Shown piece after piece: positions 1 to 10,959 of a stretch of 64,000 nucleotides of DNA. How positions within the stretch are numbered: the stretch's first letter is position 1; every line of letters begins with the position of its first letter. Both the position numbers and the translations under genes were made by a program. This DNA is from Straminergon stramineum (lineage: Eukaryota > Streptophyta > Bryopsida > Hypnales > Calliergonaceae). The stretch is from NCBI GenBank assembly GCA_963920665.1, contig OY987271.1, forward strand, positions 20,649,350 through 20,713,349. The letters are read 5' to 3'. The notes beneath the pieces were generated by a model. It was given only the letters and a program-made list of their open reading frames with translations. It made no database searches and was not told the DNA's origin.

Positions 1-1002
1 TCCTACCCATGCAAAGCTAGGTGGTTACAAGTATACTTGTCCATTCCAGCACTTACCAAAGCTATTCTTTTTACCAACTAAGGTGGTGAGACCTCTCAGA
101 AGATCGGACACTCAACCGGATTTCCTACCCAGGAGTTCAGCACAACTAAGGATACCCTCCCTATCCGCCTAGCCTAACAACGGCTTTTTCACCCGGAACT
201 CAAAAACTCTAGATCTACTGAGGCACTGAAGTCCACTTCCAACACTTCCACAACCCGCTTACATACACTAAAGATCGGAAACTTACACACCAAGGGGAGA
301 AATCAATTCACAAATCATTCCTACATCTTCCTAACTCCACGCTATGCAACCCTGCCAAACTTGGGAGATACACACACAACACAAGAGCGCATATAAAGGT
401 ACAAGAATTTTGCAAAAAGAAAACACACAATACCCTTCGTAGGGACTGACTTAAATACAACCTAAAAGTACAAACAGGCCTAAAAGCCTACAAAAGTTCC
501 ACCGCAACTCAGGCACGACTTTTCGGTCCTACCTACTACTAATCGGATCAGAATAGGTTCCGGATCTGCTCCTACTCTTCCTAATATTTACACACCTAAG
601 TACCCACCCAAGATCCAATGGCGGCGTTCTTGGTTCCCGACTCTATCTGCTCAAAGCTCTCGTTTAAGTTCCGATTCCGTTCCCCCTCCTAAGGGTTAGG
701 AACCGGGTTGCCTTCTGTGGATTCGGGGGTCGAATCTAAGTCGATGGTGGCTCCAGGTATACCAGCCGGATTTGCCTTGGCCTCCAATCTCTTGGACTTG
801 GAAGTGACATCCTTCCCCTCCTTTGCCACTACATCTAAGAATGAATCCGGGAGTGATATGTCCGAGAGTCGAATCCCTCAAGAGCAAGTGGCTCTCGACA
901 GTATCCGGGTACTCTCCTCCATCTGGTCCATTGCTTTCTGTGCCTCTTTCATTGTCACTTCAACCTGTTCGGCAAAGTTTGTGAGAATCTAAACCATCCA
1001 GG
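1..1002 (-). mobile_element. 3' half of an older minus-strand copy of the 3.4-kb repeat family (piece A)
   Basis: Read on the minus strand, this stretch matches the plus-strand copy at about 2803-3808, including its long 3' non-coding tail; base 1 corresponds to about 3808, so the element continues beyond the window. It stops abruptly at 1002, at the same internal point of the element where the minus-strand piece at 4387-6178 also stops. The two pieces are therefore halves of one older copy, split by the younger copy between them. This is seen directly by comparing the three segments. Nothing else is coded here apart from the gene remnant described separately. Confidence 0.75.
618..1002 (-). 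pseudogene. C-terminal remnant of the repeat family's gene (piece A)
   Basis: On the minus strand this corresponds to the last third of the gene in the intact-looking copy (codons matching 2805-3199): the segment with MDQMEEST-, GIRLSEL- and a lysine/proline-rich tail. The stop found in the plus copy (TAG at 3197-3199) is not conserved here. It belongs with the N-terminal part at 4498-5770, from which it has been separated by an insertion. Function unknown; no recognised domain. Confidence 0.6.
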
Positions 1003-1265
1003 TGTGGCAACGTGAAACTCTAAATTTTTTTAGTTTACCTAGTAAAATTGAACGGAAACTAGAGATAGGTATCCAGATTTAGCTAAGGAACCATTGAAGA
1101 GCTAAAATAAAGAAGGAAAATGCGATAGTCAAGGGATTTGCTCAATCCGATTCTAGAAAGAGAACGGATTAGAACGGATATCTGACCGGATAGGGGATGG
1201 ACCGGATATCATATAGGAACCGGATCTGGAATAGGTCATGATGAGGTGGCAGGAGGTCCAACGAC

Positions 1266-1273
1266 TATATAAG
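1266..1273 (+). promoter_or_regulatory. TATA box of element copy B
   Basis: TATATAAG, followed by GGCT. The same box in the same context is present in the minus-strand relative at 5915-5922, and the whole upstream 250 bp is conserved between the two copies. It lies about 260 bp before the first in-frame ATG of the element gene. Confidence 0.7.
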
Positions 1274-1528
1274 GGCTAGACTGCCCAGTTGAACCTCTTT
1301 TGCATTTTTCGTTTTCCAGCGCTTTCCTTGCTCTGAGCTTGTTGTCTGCGCTGTCACTTAGCTTTCCGAGTCAATCTTTGTGTCAATGTCTTCTGCGAGG
1401 GTTGTGGTGTTTAGTGTTATAATTTGGATTTCCGGTTGAGATCGGAGAGAGAAAGTGAGGAACGAGATGTGCGGCTAGGAGAGAGTGAGGTAGAATCGGA
1501 AAGAGGTTCCAAGCGCGCGTCCGTGTCC

Positions 1529-3199
1529 ATGCCACAGCTTAGGAGGAGTAGAGGTAGACAGGCTAGTACGTCCTCAGTGGAGGTGAAGCTCCGGAAGGTG
1601 ATTCCGGTTATTCCCTCTACTGAACCAACCAAGTCCCAACTCATGGAGGATTTGAGTTCCATGGGTTGCTTGGGGTTTGCAAAGAGACCCTGGGGCTTTA
1701 GGGAAGAGTCGATAGTAAGAGAACTCTTGGGCAAGTTGTCCAATGAGTTTGACAACACCTTGAGAGCGGTTCCGCATCTCTGGACAGAAGATGTTTGGAG
1801 ATCTATGTACAAGTTCCGGCCAGGAGGGCTAGGAATGGCGAGTCGGAAGGACGAGTTCGTCCGCGGCAAGTTCCAAGGTGATGTTAACCCTAAGGACGGA
1901 TACACCGTAGAAGACTGTGTAGACGAGCAACATCGTCAACTTCTACAGTTCCTTGTTCCGATCCTTCACCCGGAAAAACCAACAAGGGTGACGATCTCCC
2001 TCACAAACACTATTTTCGGTGCCTTGAGAGGGGACCGGAAAGTCGACTGGGCCTGGATCATTTCCAATCTAGTCACCCAGCTCGTAAGTAGAGTTGGAAA
2101 GAGTAGGGCCACTCCTATGTGTTCCTACCTCATCCATCTCTACCATTCCCATCAACTTCTCAGCGTAGGAGAGGAGAAGGTGTGGAAGGCTCAAGAAGTC
2201 CTCTTGAGGTACGGAGAGTCGGAAACGAATGATGAGATGGAATCTAGTTCCAATCCTGAGGAGAACAGTGAGTCAGAGGAAGAGGAATCGGCGATGCCGC
2301 CTATCAAGCGGCAGAAGACGACTTCTCCTAGCAAGCGAGGGACGCCATCTGCTCGTGACACCTCGGCCCCGGAGGAGAAACCGGAAGTCGAGAAGACCAT
2401 GTCGGAAGAAGCGGATCCCGATGATTTGTTTAACCCTCTTGTCAAGATCCTTTGGGATATCAGAGCGGATTGGGAGCTAAAGAGGAGGATCCTATGTGCG
2501 ATCGAGAAGTTGGTGGGAGCGCCACCGGACAACGAGTTACCAAAGAAGGTGGCAGGTTGCATCTCCGATTCGATTGAGACCCGGAAACAGGTAACAAAGA
2601 TCCACCGGTTGTAGGAGGAAGTGGATCGGCTGAAAGCGAAATTCCTTGTGTACAAGGAGAATTTCGCAGCCACTCGATCAATGGCAGATGACGCTCAGAA
2701 GATGGCGAAGCAGGTGAAGGCCACATTTGGGGAGACTGGAATGGCTGTCGCCAAGGCCAAGCTGTTCAATGAGAAAGTGCAGGACGAGAAGAAGCCATCC
2801 GGTTCCCGGATGGTTAGGATTCTCATAGACTTCGCCAAGCAGGTTGAAGCGGCAATGAAAAAGGCGCGGAAGGCAATGGACCAAATGGAGGAGAGTACCC
2901 GGTTACTATCAGGAGCCACTTGTTCTCGTGGTATCCGACTCTCGGAACTATCTCTTTCGGATTTGTTCCCGTATGTAATGACAGGGGAGGGGAAGGATGC
3001 GACTCCCAAGTCCAAGAGATCAAAGGTTAGGGCGACTCAGGTCAATACGCCTAGAACCGCCATCGACTTAGACTCACCACCCGGATCCACAGAAGGCGAC
3101 CAGGTTCCAAATCCTCAGGAGGGGGAGCGGAATCGAAACTTGAATGAAATCTTCAAACAAATGGACCCGAGAGCGGATAGTGCCACCATCGGATCTTAG
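1529..3199 (+). pseudogene. Element gene, unknown function, one in-frame stop (copy B)
   Basis: A single open frame runs from upstream of 1529 to the TAG at 3197-3199 and is broken only by TAG at 2612-2614. The first in-frame ATG is 1529 (MPQLRRS...); the frame is open back to 1415 but without ATG. The product would be about 556 residues: a basic start, a conserved block (residues about 20-220, with FVRGKF, NPKDGY and SYLIHLYHSH), an acidic Ser/Glu stretch (about 235-265), and a C-terminal half rich in Lys, Glu and Ala that looks coiled-coil (about 330-460). I recognise no catalytic motif; it could be a gag-like or DNA-binding protein of the element. The minus-strand relative has a sense codon (CAT) at the 2612 position, so the stop is a lesion of this copy. 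Confidence 0.65.
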
Positions 3200-4386
3200 A
3201 TGGGGGTTTAGTTTGTAAATAGTAGGTAGGTTGGAAACGGATTCGGATCCTGTTCCGATCCGGTTATGAGTAGGTAGGAAGCAAAAAGTCCGACCCAAGT
3301 TGTGGCGAAACTTTTACAAGCATTTTCGCCCACTTGTACTTTTTGACTTGTATTTAAGTTAGTCCCTATGAAGGGTATTGAGAGTCTTCTTTTTGCAAAT
3401 TCCTTGTACCTTTGTATGCGCTCTTGTTTTGTGTGGATCTCCCAAGCTTGGCAAGTTTGCATGATGTGGAGTTAGTAAGGTGTAGGGCGGATTTGTGACT
3501 TGATCTCTCCCTTTGGTGCGATAGTTTTTGATCCTTAGTGTGTGAGTAGGTTGTAGGAGTGTTGGGAGTGGACTTCAGTGCCTCAACAGATCTAGAGTTG
3601 TGAGTTCCAGGTGAGATAGCCGCTGTTAGACTAGGTGGATAGGGAGGGTATCCTTAGTCGCGCTAGAACTCCTGGATGGGAAATCCGGTTGAGTGTCCGA
3701 TCTTCTAAGAGGTCTCACCACCTTAGATGGTAAACGAAATAACTCTAGTTAATGTTAGAACGGACGAGTACACTTGTAACCACCTAGCTTCGCATGGGTA
3801 GGAGTTGGCATCAAGGTTGTTGTAGTAAGAATAGATCGTACGGGGGATCTCTGTGTGACCTACAAATCGGATTGATGTTTGGGTTGTTGTAAGGGATCAA
3901 ACCGGATTCGAGTTAGTCTAGGGATAGAGGAGATAAAACAGTGGTCCTTCAGCCACTATAATCCACGGAAGGAGTGGTGGGCCTACCACTCACAAAATCA
4001 AGTGGCGACCCCTTTGATGGTCCGACAAAGGCAAAACTAAAACGGAATAGGAGATAGGAGATATATGGGCAATTCGGAGCGGATTGGTCCAGAGACGTAC
4101 CAGGACCGGAAGTGGTAAAAGTCCTAGAATAGGGGTAATTGTGGAAACTGGGTAGTTCTGGAATCGGGAAGGAAAGAATCCGGTCCAAGATGATCTGGTG
4201 GTTGTTTGGTTTTGGTTTTAGATCTAGGACCGGAAGGAAAGGTTTAGAGGTGAATAAGGCTTACTCGCTTAATTAAAGTAAATACTTCATAGAATCTCGT
4301 GGGTTTGATCTTTAGAGTCACTTAGTTATGCTCTAGAGTGATTTTTGTGAGTGTAACAGGGAATTTACTTGCTTTGTGCTACGACA
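3200..4386 (+). other. 3' non-coding part of element copy B
   Basis: No credible gene. The part up to about 3808 is conserved in piece A (1-620, reversed), including the AAGGGTATTG- and CATGGGTAGGA-containing segments, so it is an integral part of the element and probably 3' UTR plus terminal region. The rest (3810-4386) has no second copy in the window. Confidence 0.55.
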
Positions 4387-4497
4387 CCAAGACCCAGATG
4401 GCTTCTTCTCGTCATGCACCTTCTCATCAAACAGCTTAGGCTTGGCGGCAGCCATTCCGGTCTCCCCAAATGTGGCCTTCACCTGCTCAACCATTTT

Positions 4498-5770
4498 CTA
4501 AGCCTCCTCTGCCATCGAACAAGCGGCTGCAAAGTTCTCCTTGAGTACAAGGAGTTTTGCCTTCACGAGATCGACCTCCTCATGTAACTTGCGGATCTCT
4601 GTCTCTTGTTTTCGGGTCTCGATCAGATTGGAGATGCAGCTTGCCACCTTCTCTAGTAGCTCTCTATCTGGTGGCACTCCCACCAACTTTCCGATTGCGA
4701 GCAGGATCCTTCTCTTCAATTCCCAATCCACTCTCACGTCGCACACGATTTTGACGAGAAGATTGAACGGATCATCGGGATCTGATTCCTTTGATACGGT
4801 CTTCTCGACCTCCGGTCTCTCTTCCAGGGCCAAGGTATCACGACCGGGTGGCGTCCCTTGCTTGTGAGGTCGTCTTCTGTCACTTGATCAGTGGCATCAC
4901 TGGCTCCTGATCCTCTAACTCGCTTTCATCCCCCAAATCGGAACCGGAATTGGCTTTGTCATCCGTTTCCGATTCTCCATACTTTAGGAGGACTTCTTGA
5001 GCCCTCCACACCTTCTCCTCTCCAGCGCTCAAGAGCTGATGGGAATGGTAGAGATGGATGAGGTAGGGACACACGGGAGTGGCCCTACTCTTTCCAACTT
5101 TACCTACGAGTTGGGTGACTAGATCGGAAATAATCCGGGCCTAGTCAACTCTCCAATCTCCCCTCAGGGCGATGAAAATTGTATTCGCGAAGGAGATTGT
5201 CACCCTCGTTGGTTTTTCCAAATGTAGGATTGGAACGAGGAACTACAGAAGCCGGCGGTGGCGCTCGTTGACGCAGTCCTCTATAGCGTAGCCGTCCTTT
5301 GGGTTGATGGCACCCTAGAACTTGCCCCGGATAAACTCGTCCTTTCAGTTTGCCATTCCCAATCTTCGTGACTGGAAATTGTACACCGCTCTTGAGACTT
5401 CCTCCGTCTAGAGATGAGGAATTGCTCTCATGGTGTTGTCAAACTTGTTGGATAACTTACCCAAGAGTTCCCTCACCATAACCTCTTCCTTGAAGCCCTA
5501 GGGGTTCTCTGCAAACCCTAGGCAACCCATGGAAGTCAAATCTTCCATGAGTTGGGACTTTGCTGGTTCGGTAGAGGGAATGACTGAAATCACTTTTCGG
5601 AGCTTGACCTCTATCGAGGACGTACTAGCTTGTCCGCCTCTACTTCTCTTGAGCTACGGCATGGACATGGATGTGAGCTCGGAACTCCTTTCCAATTCTA
5701 CCTTACTCTCTCCTAGCCGCACGTCTCGTTCCTCACTTTCTCTCTCCGATCTCAACCAGAAATCAAAACA
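4498..5770 (-). pseudogene. N-terminal and central part of the element gene, heavily mutated (piece C)
   Basis: Alignment by eye with the gene of copy B gives matching segments in order: SMGCLGFA, GKLSN-FDNT, NPKDGY, YLIHLYHSHQLLS and GEEKVW-AQEVL. Relative to B it has in-frame stops at 5498-5500, 5408-5410 and 5141-5143 (TGG to TAG), 5243-5245 (CAG to TAG), 5315-5317 (CAA to TAG) and 5345-5347 (CGG to TGA), plus frame loss after about 4880. Every one of these stops is reached by C-to-T or G-to-A transitions only. Non-functional; function of the ancestral protein unknown. Confidence 0.75.
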
Positions 5771-5914
5771 ATAACAACACAACTCTCGAAAAAGACACTC
5801 TCATGCAAACCCAACACGGACAGCTAAGTTGTAGATGAGAGCAAGGAGCTCAAAGCGTGGAGAGCGTTGAGGTAGGCGAAAAATGCAAAAGAAGTTCAAT
5901 TGGGCAGGCCAGCC

Positions 5915-5922
5915 CTTATATA
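5915..5922 (-). promoter_or_regulatory. TATA box of the older element copy
   Basis: On the minus strand TATATAAG followed by GGCT, homologous to the box at 1266-1273 and in the same position relative to the gene. Conserved between copies that differ at many surrounding bases. Confidence 0.6.
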
Positions 5923-6178
5923 GTCATTGGACCCCTGTCACCTCATCATGACCTATTCCGGATCCGGTCCTCCTGATATCCGGTCCATTCCCTATCTGGT
6001 CAAACTTATGTTCTCATCCGTTCTCCTGCTAAGATCGGATTCGAGTTGGTCCATCCACTATCTCATTTTCCTTCTCTATTTTAGCTCCCGATGGTTTTTT
6101 AGCTGGATCCGAATACCTACGTCTGGGTTTCCAGTTAGTTTTCCTAGGTAAACCAAAAAAAATTAAAGTTTCACGTCG

Positions 6179-7620
6179 CGATTGACTTCTCCTCTAAAGC
6201 CCTAGAAATTAGCAAAAGAATTAAGCAAGCCCCAGCACCCCAACACCCCAACACCCAACACCAAAATTAGCACCAAAATTAGACAAGCCCATAGTTCAAA
6301 GCATAGAAACTAGTACAAGAATTAGGCAAGTCCCATCACCCCAGCACCCAACAACAGGCACAATGGCCAGTTGGGACCGGGTACCAGTTAGCTAGGCAGC
6401 AACTAGTCGAGTACCAGTTAAGCATATAGAGAGTTGGCCAGAGCTAGGAGGGGGGGCTGGGCTGGAGTTAAGGAAGAGGAGACAGGGAGGGATTAGATTC
6501 CAAAATCAACAGAGGGGTGGGTTCCAAAATCAGCTAAAGAGGGGCAAGGTTCCAAAAATCAACTAGGGAGGGGTTGGGTTCTAAAATCAACAGAGGGGTG
6601 GGGTTCCAAAATTTAGCCAGAGAAGGAGAGAAGAGACACCACTCAAGGTCCCTACTGCTCTAACATAGCCTTGGGGCAAGGAATTTAACTCCCCATTTCC
6701 CATAAAACCTCACTACAGTAGGAAAAGATGAAGAAAGGAGGAAGCAAAGATGGTGTATGGCCGGAAGAATGAGGAGAAACGACAAAGGGGAGGACCATTT
6801 GAAGGTGAAGAGTAGAAGTAGATAAGATAGGAAGGGAAATCCACAAGACTTACTTAGGCCCTTAGATTAGAAGTAAGTAATCACCCCGAGATTAAGTGTG
6901 GGACGTAAGCATAGGATGTAAGAAGTAGGACGTAAGAAGTAGCTCAACTTGGAGGAGGGAATGGCGCGTACTTAAGATTAGCCTAGTAGGAAGATCGGGG
7001 GTTAGTTGGGCCACCTTAGAGTATGGGAGGAAAGAAAAGGAGGGAGGAAGAAAGAAGTAGGAGAGAAAATCGTCAATTAAATCCTTGTACCAATTTATTT
7101 TATGATTAGGACGGTGGTTTGTTATATCATGGCATGGGAGTTCATGGTTGAGGAGGTAGAGCTTCCAATGGGCGTGAACAACAACTCAAGTTCCGATGTA
7201 TGAGTTAACCCTCTCCAAACTTTCTCTAGGGCTCTAACTAGAAGTTGGTAACTTGGGCCGAGGCCCATCCCTTGGTCAAACCCTTGAAACCATAGGTTAG
7301 GTCATTTATTGGGGTAGAAATCTATAGAAGAGGTCCGTAGCCTTCCAAAACCCTAAGGCACATCCAAATTGGAGTTAAAGTGAGGAAGTTATCGCAGATG
7401 AAGTTTGAATAAGGCTTGGATGGAAATTCAGTAGAAATCCCTAATCAGGGTCCAACTCTAGATATGGGTAGGGGAAATACTTGTGAACCATCCCCCAAAA
7501 TTTCAGACCTTTTTGAATTGGGGAACTAGGTGTAATAGATGGATGAAGTTTGAAGAACGGAGTAGCGGTCAAACTTCATCCACCCATAACTTTGGCTAGG
7601 AAGGTCGGATAAGGTCGAGT
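6179..7620 (+). repeat. Interspersed repeat family R, copy 1
   Basis: Three parts: a C-rich stretch of CACCCCAACACC type (about 6230-6360); a G-rich tandem array (6435-6625) with units of roughly 35 bp around GGGGTTCCAAAATCAAC; and a unique-looking stretch (about 6690-7600) that recurs in the same orientation at about 63170-64000. The C-rich and tandem parts recur at 57940-58660 with AATAATTAGAGAG units. I see no gene. Probably untranslated or terminal sequence of a large retroelement. Confidence 0.7.
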
Positions 7621-7782
7621 CTTATATTTTTAAAAATGGCGCGAGAGGAACTAGAGATTTACCAGGATAGTTCTGCCCTGGTGTGGGTCCCATCCAAATC
7701 ATCCAGCAGGCCCTCCATCTAGTCGGCCCAAAACATTGGAAGTAGTTTAAGCGAATCTAACAATTGGAGGTCACTTAAGCAC

Positions 7783-8746
7783 TTAGTAAAAAGATCCATT
7801 GCTTGGAAGGCATAGTGGACCACACTTAGACACCCAAAAGTAGGAGTCACTTAGTCGAAATCCAGAGCTTGGTTGTGTTCGCGAATTACCAAGGGTGGGT
7901 AATTTGGCACCCACACCTTGCCATCCAAAGTAATAGTGGTAGGTGGAGGGTAGGAACAAGAATCCTTGTTTTGAGTAAACTACCATCTTTGGTGGTGGAA
8001 AAAGGAATTATTTTAGAAGGGAGGGCACAATTCATTTCCATCCAATCTAACAAAAACTTTGTGTTTACCATAATTAATATCTATGCTCTAGGTTCCTCAC
8101 ATGAGCGTGCTCTTTTTTGGCACATATTGATAGAAGCAAATATGAAGGGATAAAGATTCATTCTAACTAGAGACTTTAATATCGTTGAGGACAAATGAGA
8201 CTAGCTTCAGAGCTCATGGGGATGCATGAATTTGATCTAGAGAGAAAAAATAGCCTAGTCGTAGTTGCTCAACCATTATAGACTAAAAGATATTTGGAAT
8301 GTTGATCATGTACAAAAATCTTTATAAAAAAATTTTACTCGGGAAAACAACATAATTGATGAAGATCAAACTATTAAAGTGTAGCAAGGATTGATAGGAT
8401 TTATTTGTCTTCATCATTGTGCACCCAAGGTAGTGTGATGAACACACAGAGACAAGTTAAAATTTTAGACCACGCATCGGGCCAGTTGGAGTTCTTTACA
8501 GTTACTAAACACAAGTCTCAGAAGCAATAGATGCAAGTTGACATCCTATAGAGTACAAACCCAAAAATCACGAGACAAAATTAAGAAGGTGTGGAATGAA
8601 GGAGATCAACCGACAGGAGAAGAATCCTGAATGGATTGGATGCAAGAAGTACACGCTAGAGCACTTAAATAAGTGAATAAAATCAATAAGGAATGTGGGT
8701 AGCTAATTACCGCTTGGAATATCAAGCTCCACTAGCAAGGTTTCTA
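7783..8746 (+). pseudogene. L1-type LINE, endonuclease region (fragment 1 of 3)
   Basis: The translation shows the C-terminal half of an APE-type endonuclease: EGRAQFISI, then FTIINIYALGSSHERALFW (the NIYAP-...-R-FW segment), then LTRDFNIVED, which matches the GDFN motif with Gly replaced by Arg. Further on, YRLKDIWNVDHV and NFTREN match the L-D-WR ... FTW-N region. Stops and frame changes occur throughout, so it is dead. In L1 elements the endonuclease precedes the reverse transcriptase in ORF2; that part resumes at 10263 and 31697 after two insertions. Confidence 0.8.
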
Positions 8747-8913
8747 TTTTGTGAGTATGTGAGTATGAATATGAGTTTGTGAGCCTATGAGTGTATAATT
8801 TTTTAGAGATTCCATCTAAAAATTTTGGTCAAAATTTATTATTTTTGGTTAATTTTAGTACCTATTACCATGGACCTCTTATTGTGGACCTATTATCGTA
8901 ATTCCTTGAATAA

Positions 8914-9310
8914 CCTTAATGTGCTACTTGTGGGGCTTTGCTACATTTTAAGAAGAAAAAAAATAGTGATTAATCTAGATTCATTTGAAATCGATTAAGG
9001 TTGTTTCATAGAGAATTTGATTTTTATAGTCACTTCCTTCTTCTTGTTGAGTACCTCTTGGCACTAAGAGGAGCTCTGTAGCCGCGGGAAGAAAAATAAA
9101 TAAATAAAATTTAAAAACTTTTTCTTTTTTCTTTTTCCTACAGCTAGGGAGCTCCTCTCAGTGCCAAGAGGTACTCAACAACAAGAAGGGAGTAACTATA
9201 AAAATCAAATTCTCTATGAAACAACCTTAATCGATTTCAAATGAATCTTGATTAATCACTAATTTTTTTTTCTTAAAATCTAGCAAAGTCCAATAACTAG
9301 CACATTAAGG
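8914..9310. repeat. Long hairpin, arms about 170 bp
   Basis: Arm 8914-9084 is nearly the exact reverse complement of 9141-9310; both start or end at CCTTAATGTGC / GCACATTAAGG and the inner ends meet at GAGGAGCTC / GAGCTCCTC, leaving a loop of about 55 bp rich in A and T. The arms differ at few positions, so the hairpin is young or kept by conversion. Confidence 0.85.
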
Positions 9311-9399
9311 TGGCTAGTGCTTGATCCTCCTCTTGTTGCCAAGAGGTTCTAAGCAACAAGAGGGAATGATGAACCAAACAACCATCTGATCAAGGATAG

Positions 9400-9960
9400 A
9401 AGAATTGGACCCCCAAGAGATCCTAGAAGAGGACAATGATCAATTAATCAACAATTTGGTATAACTAAGCTCATTCCTTACAAAAAAAAATTTCTATCAA
9501 CCAAATATTTTCTTCCAAAATCTTGACAAGTTGAATTACCAACACACCAAGACAAAAGTGTCTGTATCTTCCATTGGCCTTGAGAGGATCCACACTACTA
9601 CAAGATAGTAATCAACACAAATTAGATTGGTGCAACTAAGTTCTTGCCACATATAATGAATTCCTATTAAAAAATTTTCTTTTCTAAAATCTAAGCAAGT
9701 CCATTGACCTACAAATCAAGAAGGAAGTGTTCATACCCTTCCATTGACCTAGAGAAGATCCATAATGCTATAAGACACTAATCAACCAAAATAAAATTCA
9801 CCATGACAATGATCATTAGATATAAAAATAATTTTTATAAAATCTAAACAAGTTCAACAACAAAGCATTAAGTGAAAATTCTTGATACCCTCCCATCAAC
9901 CCCTAGAGGACCTATGATGTTATAGGATAGTGATCAACCTATATTCTATACAAACTTATT
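9400..9960 (+). repeat. Degenerate tandem repeat, period about 150-170 bp
   Basis: The marker segment (CTTCCATTGACCTAGAGA followed by GATCCA... and AAGAC/TA-TAATCAAC) occurs at about 9567, 9739 and 9890, with a more degraded relative near 9405. Units are AT-rich and diverged by roughly a quarter of positions. Confidence 0.6.
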
Positions 9961-10262
9961 TCCATCTCCATTCATTTTTCACATCAATTGAGTTCATCAT
10001 TTTTATAATGTATACTTCTAATATTTTAGACAACACGAAAAATTATATACAAATTCTACATAACCACAATAATAGGTCCACAAAAATATGCCCTCTTTGG
10101 TACTGAAATTTACTAAAAATAGTCAATTTTAACCATAAATTTTTGATGGAATATATTTTAAGAACATTCTTAAGTTTTCTAGTGCTTCTTCAAATTTCTA
10201 AGCTCAATGCTCACATAATCCTTGCTCAGGGCTCATAGGCTCATACTCACATGCTCACAAAA

Positions 10263-10717
10263 CAATATAGTTGGCTTTGCAGGACCTTGAAGAAGTCGAG
10301 AAATTTTTGGCCACCCACTCGAGAGACTTAGCAACAACTCTATGCCTAGATGGAGCTAGAACAATCTTACATAATTTAACATTGGAGAATTTGGAGGCCC
10401 AATATCATGCCATGTTGACATGGTGGTTGAAAAATGGAGACCATTGTACTAAGGAGTTTTTTTAATGTCTTTAAGGATGTCCATAAGAGGTCTTCTATTT
10501 TGAAATTAGTGGTGGATGGCTCTGTTATTATCAATTAGCAAAATGAGGCCCAAGTAGTGACTGAATTCTCTAGGAATTTATACTCAAAGGGGCTTGAGAC
10601 ATTGAAGATGCTGTCAGCTATTAGACAAATTTTACAGAGCATCCTAAAGGCGGTAACATAGGTACAAAATTGAAACTTTTCTAGAGAGCTTACAATGGTT
10701 GAATTACAAGAGGTGAT
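10263..10717 (+). pseudogene. LINE fragment 2 of 3: start of the reverse transcriptase region
   Basis: Contains WWLKNGDHCTKEFF, the plant LINE motif W-(K/L)-GD-CTKFF that precedes the reverse transcriptase, followed in shifted frames by SVIINQQ-E and F-RNLYS, and ends with MVELQEVI. The fragment ends exactly at the giant element. The codon cut by the insertion is completed by base 31697. Several stops and at least two frame changes. Confidence 0.8.
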
Positions 10718-10890
10718 CACTACTAGAAAGGGGGGACCGTTTTCACATAGATTGAGTTGATTATTGTTGATTTCAACAATTATTTATGCTAAAACGGCAC
10801 ATATGTCAATTTTATTTAGGCCATCAACATAGATTGCCTAAACAACAAAGATGTGTTCAAATGTTGAGTCCTAATCAACATAGATAGTCT
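10718..10890 (+). repeat. Left terminal and subterminal region of the giant element
   Basis: Starts CACTACTAGAAAGGGGGG. The motif ATCAACATAGAT occurs at 10823-10834 and 10874-10885 and again at 31572-31583 near the right end, same orientation. CATAGATTG near 10756 pairs with CATAGATTTTG in the reversed right end. Such short subterminal repeats are typical transposase-binding sites in CACTA elements. Confidence 0.65.
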
Positions 10891-10959
10891 AGAACTGTTA
10901 ATTTGAAATGTCCAATGACCAAATTATAAAGAATTCATCCAATTTCAAGTAGTTTTCTA

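Larger units (their letters stand above)
1003..4386 (+). mobile_element. Younger plus-strand copy of the 3.4-kb element (B), inserted into its own older relative
   Basis: The ends are TGTGGCAACGTGAAAC on the left and, reverse-complemented, TGTCGTAGCACAAAGC on the right, imperfect terminal inverted repeats of the form TGT-S-G-Y-A-R-C. The flanks are CCAGG (998-1002) and CCAAG (4387-4391), a likely 5-bp target duplication with one mismatch. The element holds a promoter with TATA box, one broken gene and about 1.2 kb of 3' non-coding sequence. I found no long direct repeats at its ends, so it is not an ordinary LTR element, although TG...CA ends leave a degenerate retroelement possible. Superfamily not assigned. 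Confidence 0.65.
4387..6178 (-). mobile_element. 5' half of the older minus-strand copy (piece C)
   Basis: Read on the minus strand from about 6178, this repeats the left end, promoter and first two thirds of the gene of copy B, beginning with ACGTGAAACT, and stops at about 4391, at the point that corresponds to about 2797 in B. Piece A continues from about 2803. Together C and A reconstitute one element interrupted by B. It is more diverged and carries more stops than B, in keeping with greater age. Confidence 0.75.
8747..10262. mobile_element. Foldback-type element with long terminal inverted repeats, inserted in the LINE
   Basis: Left end TTTTGTGAGTATGTGAGTAT, right end (reversed) TTTTGTGAGCATGTGAGTAT; the inverted similarity extends about 150-180 bp inward on both sides. 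It contains a large hairpin (8914-9310) and a degenerate tandem array (about 9400-9960) and no gene. It interrupts the LINE between the endonuclease and reverse transcriptase. A clean target duplication is not visible (flanks GTTTCTA and CAATATAG). Long inverted ends without coding capacity suit a non-autonomous MULE-like or foldback element. Confidence 0.65.

Noticed and set aside
2191..2673. Minus-strand open frame opposite the element gene
   Set aside because: It is the antisense shadow of the conserved plus-strand frame and has no independent sign of coding.
1003..4386. Ordinary LTR retrotransposon
   Set aside because: No long direct terminal repeats, no reverse transcriptase or integrase, and the ends are better read as short inverted repeats.
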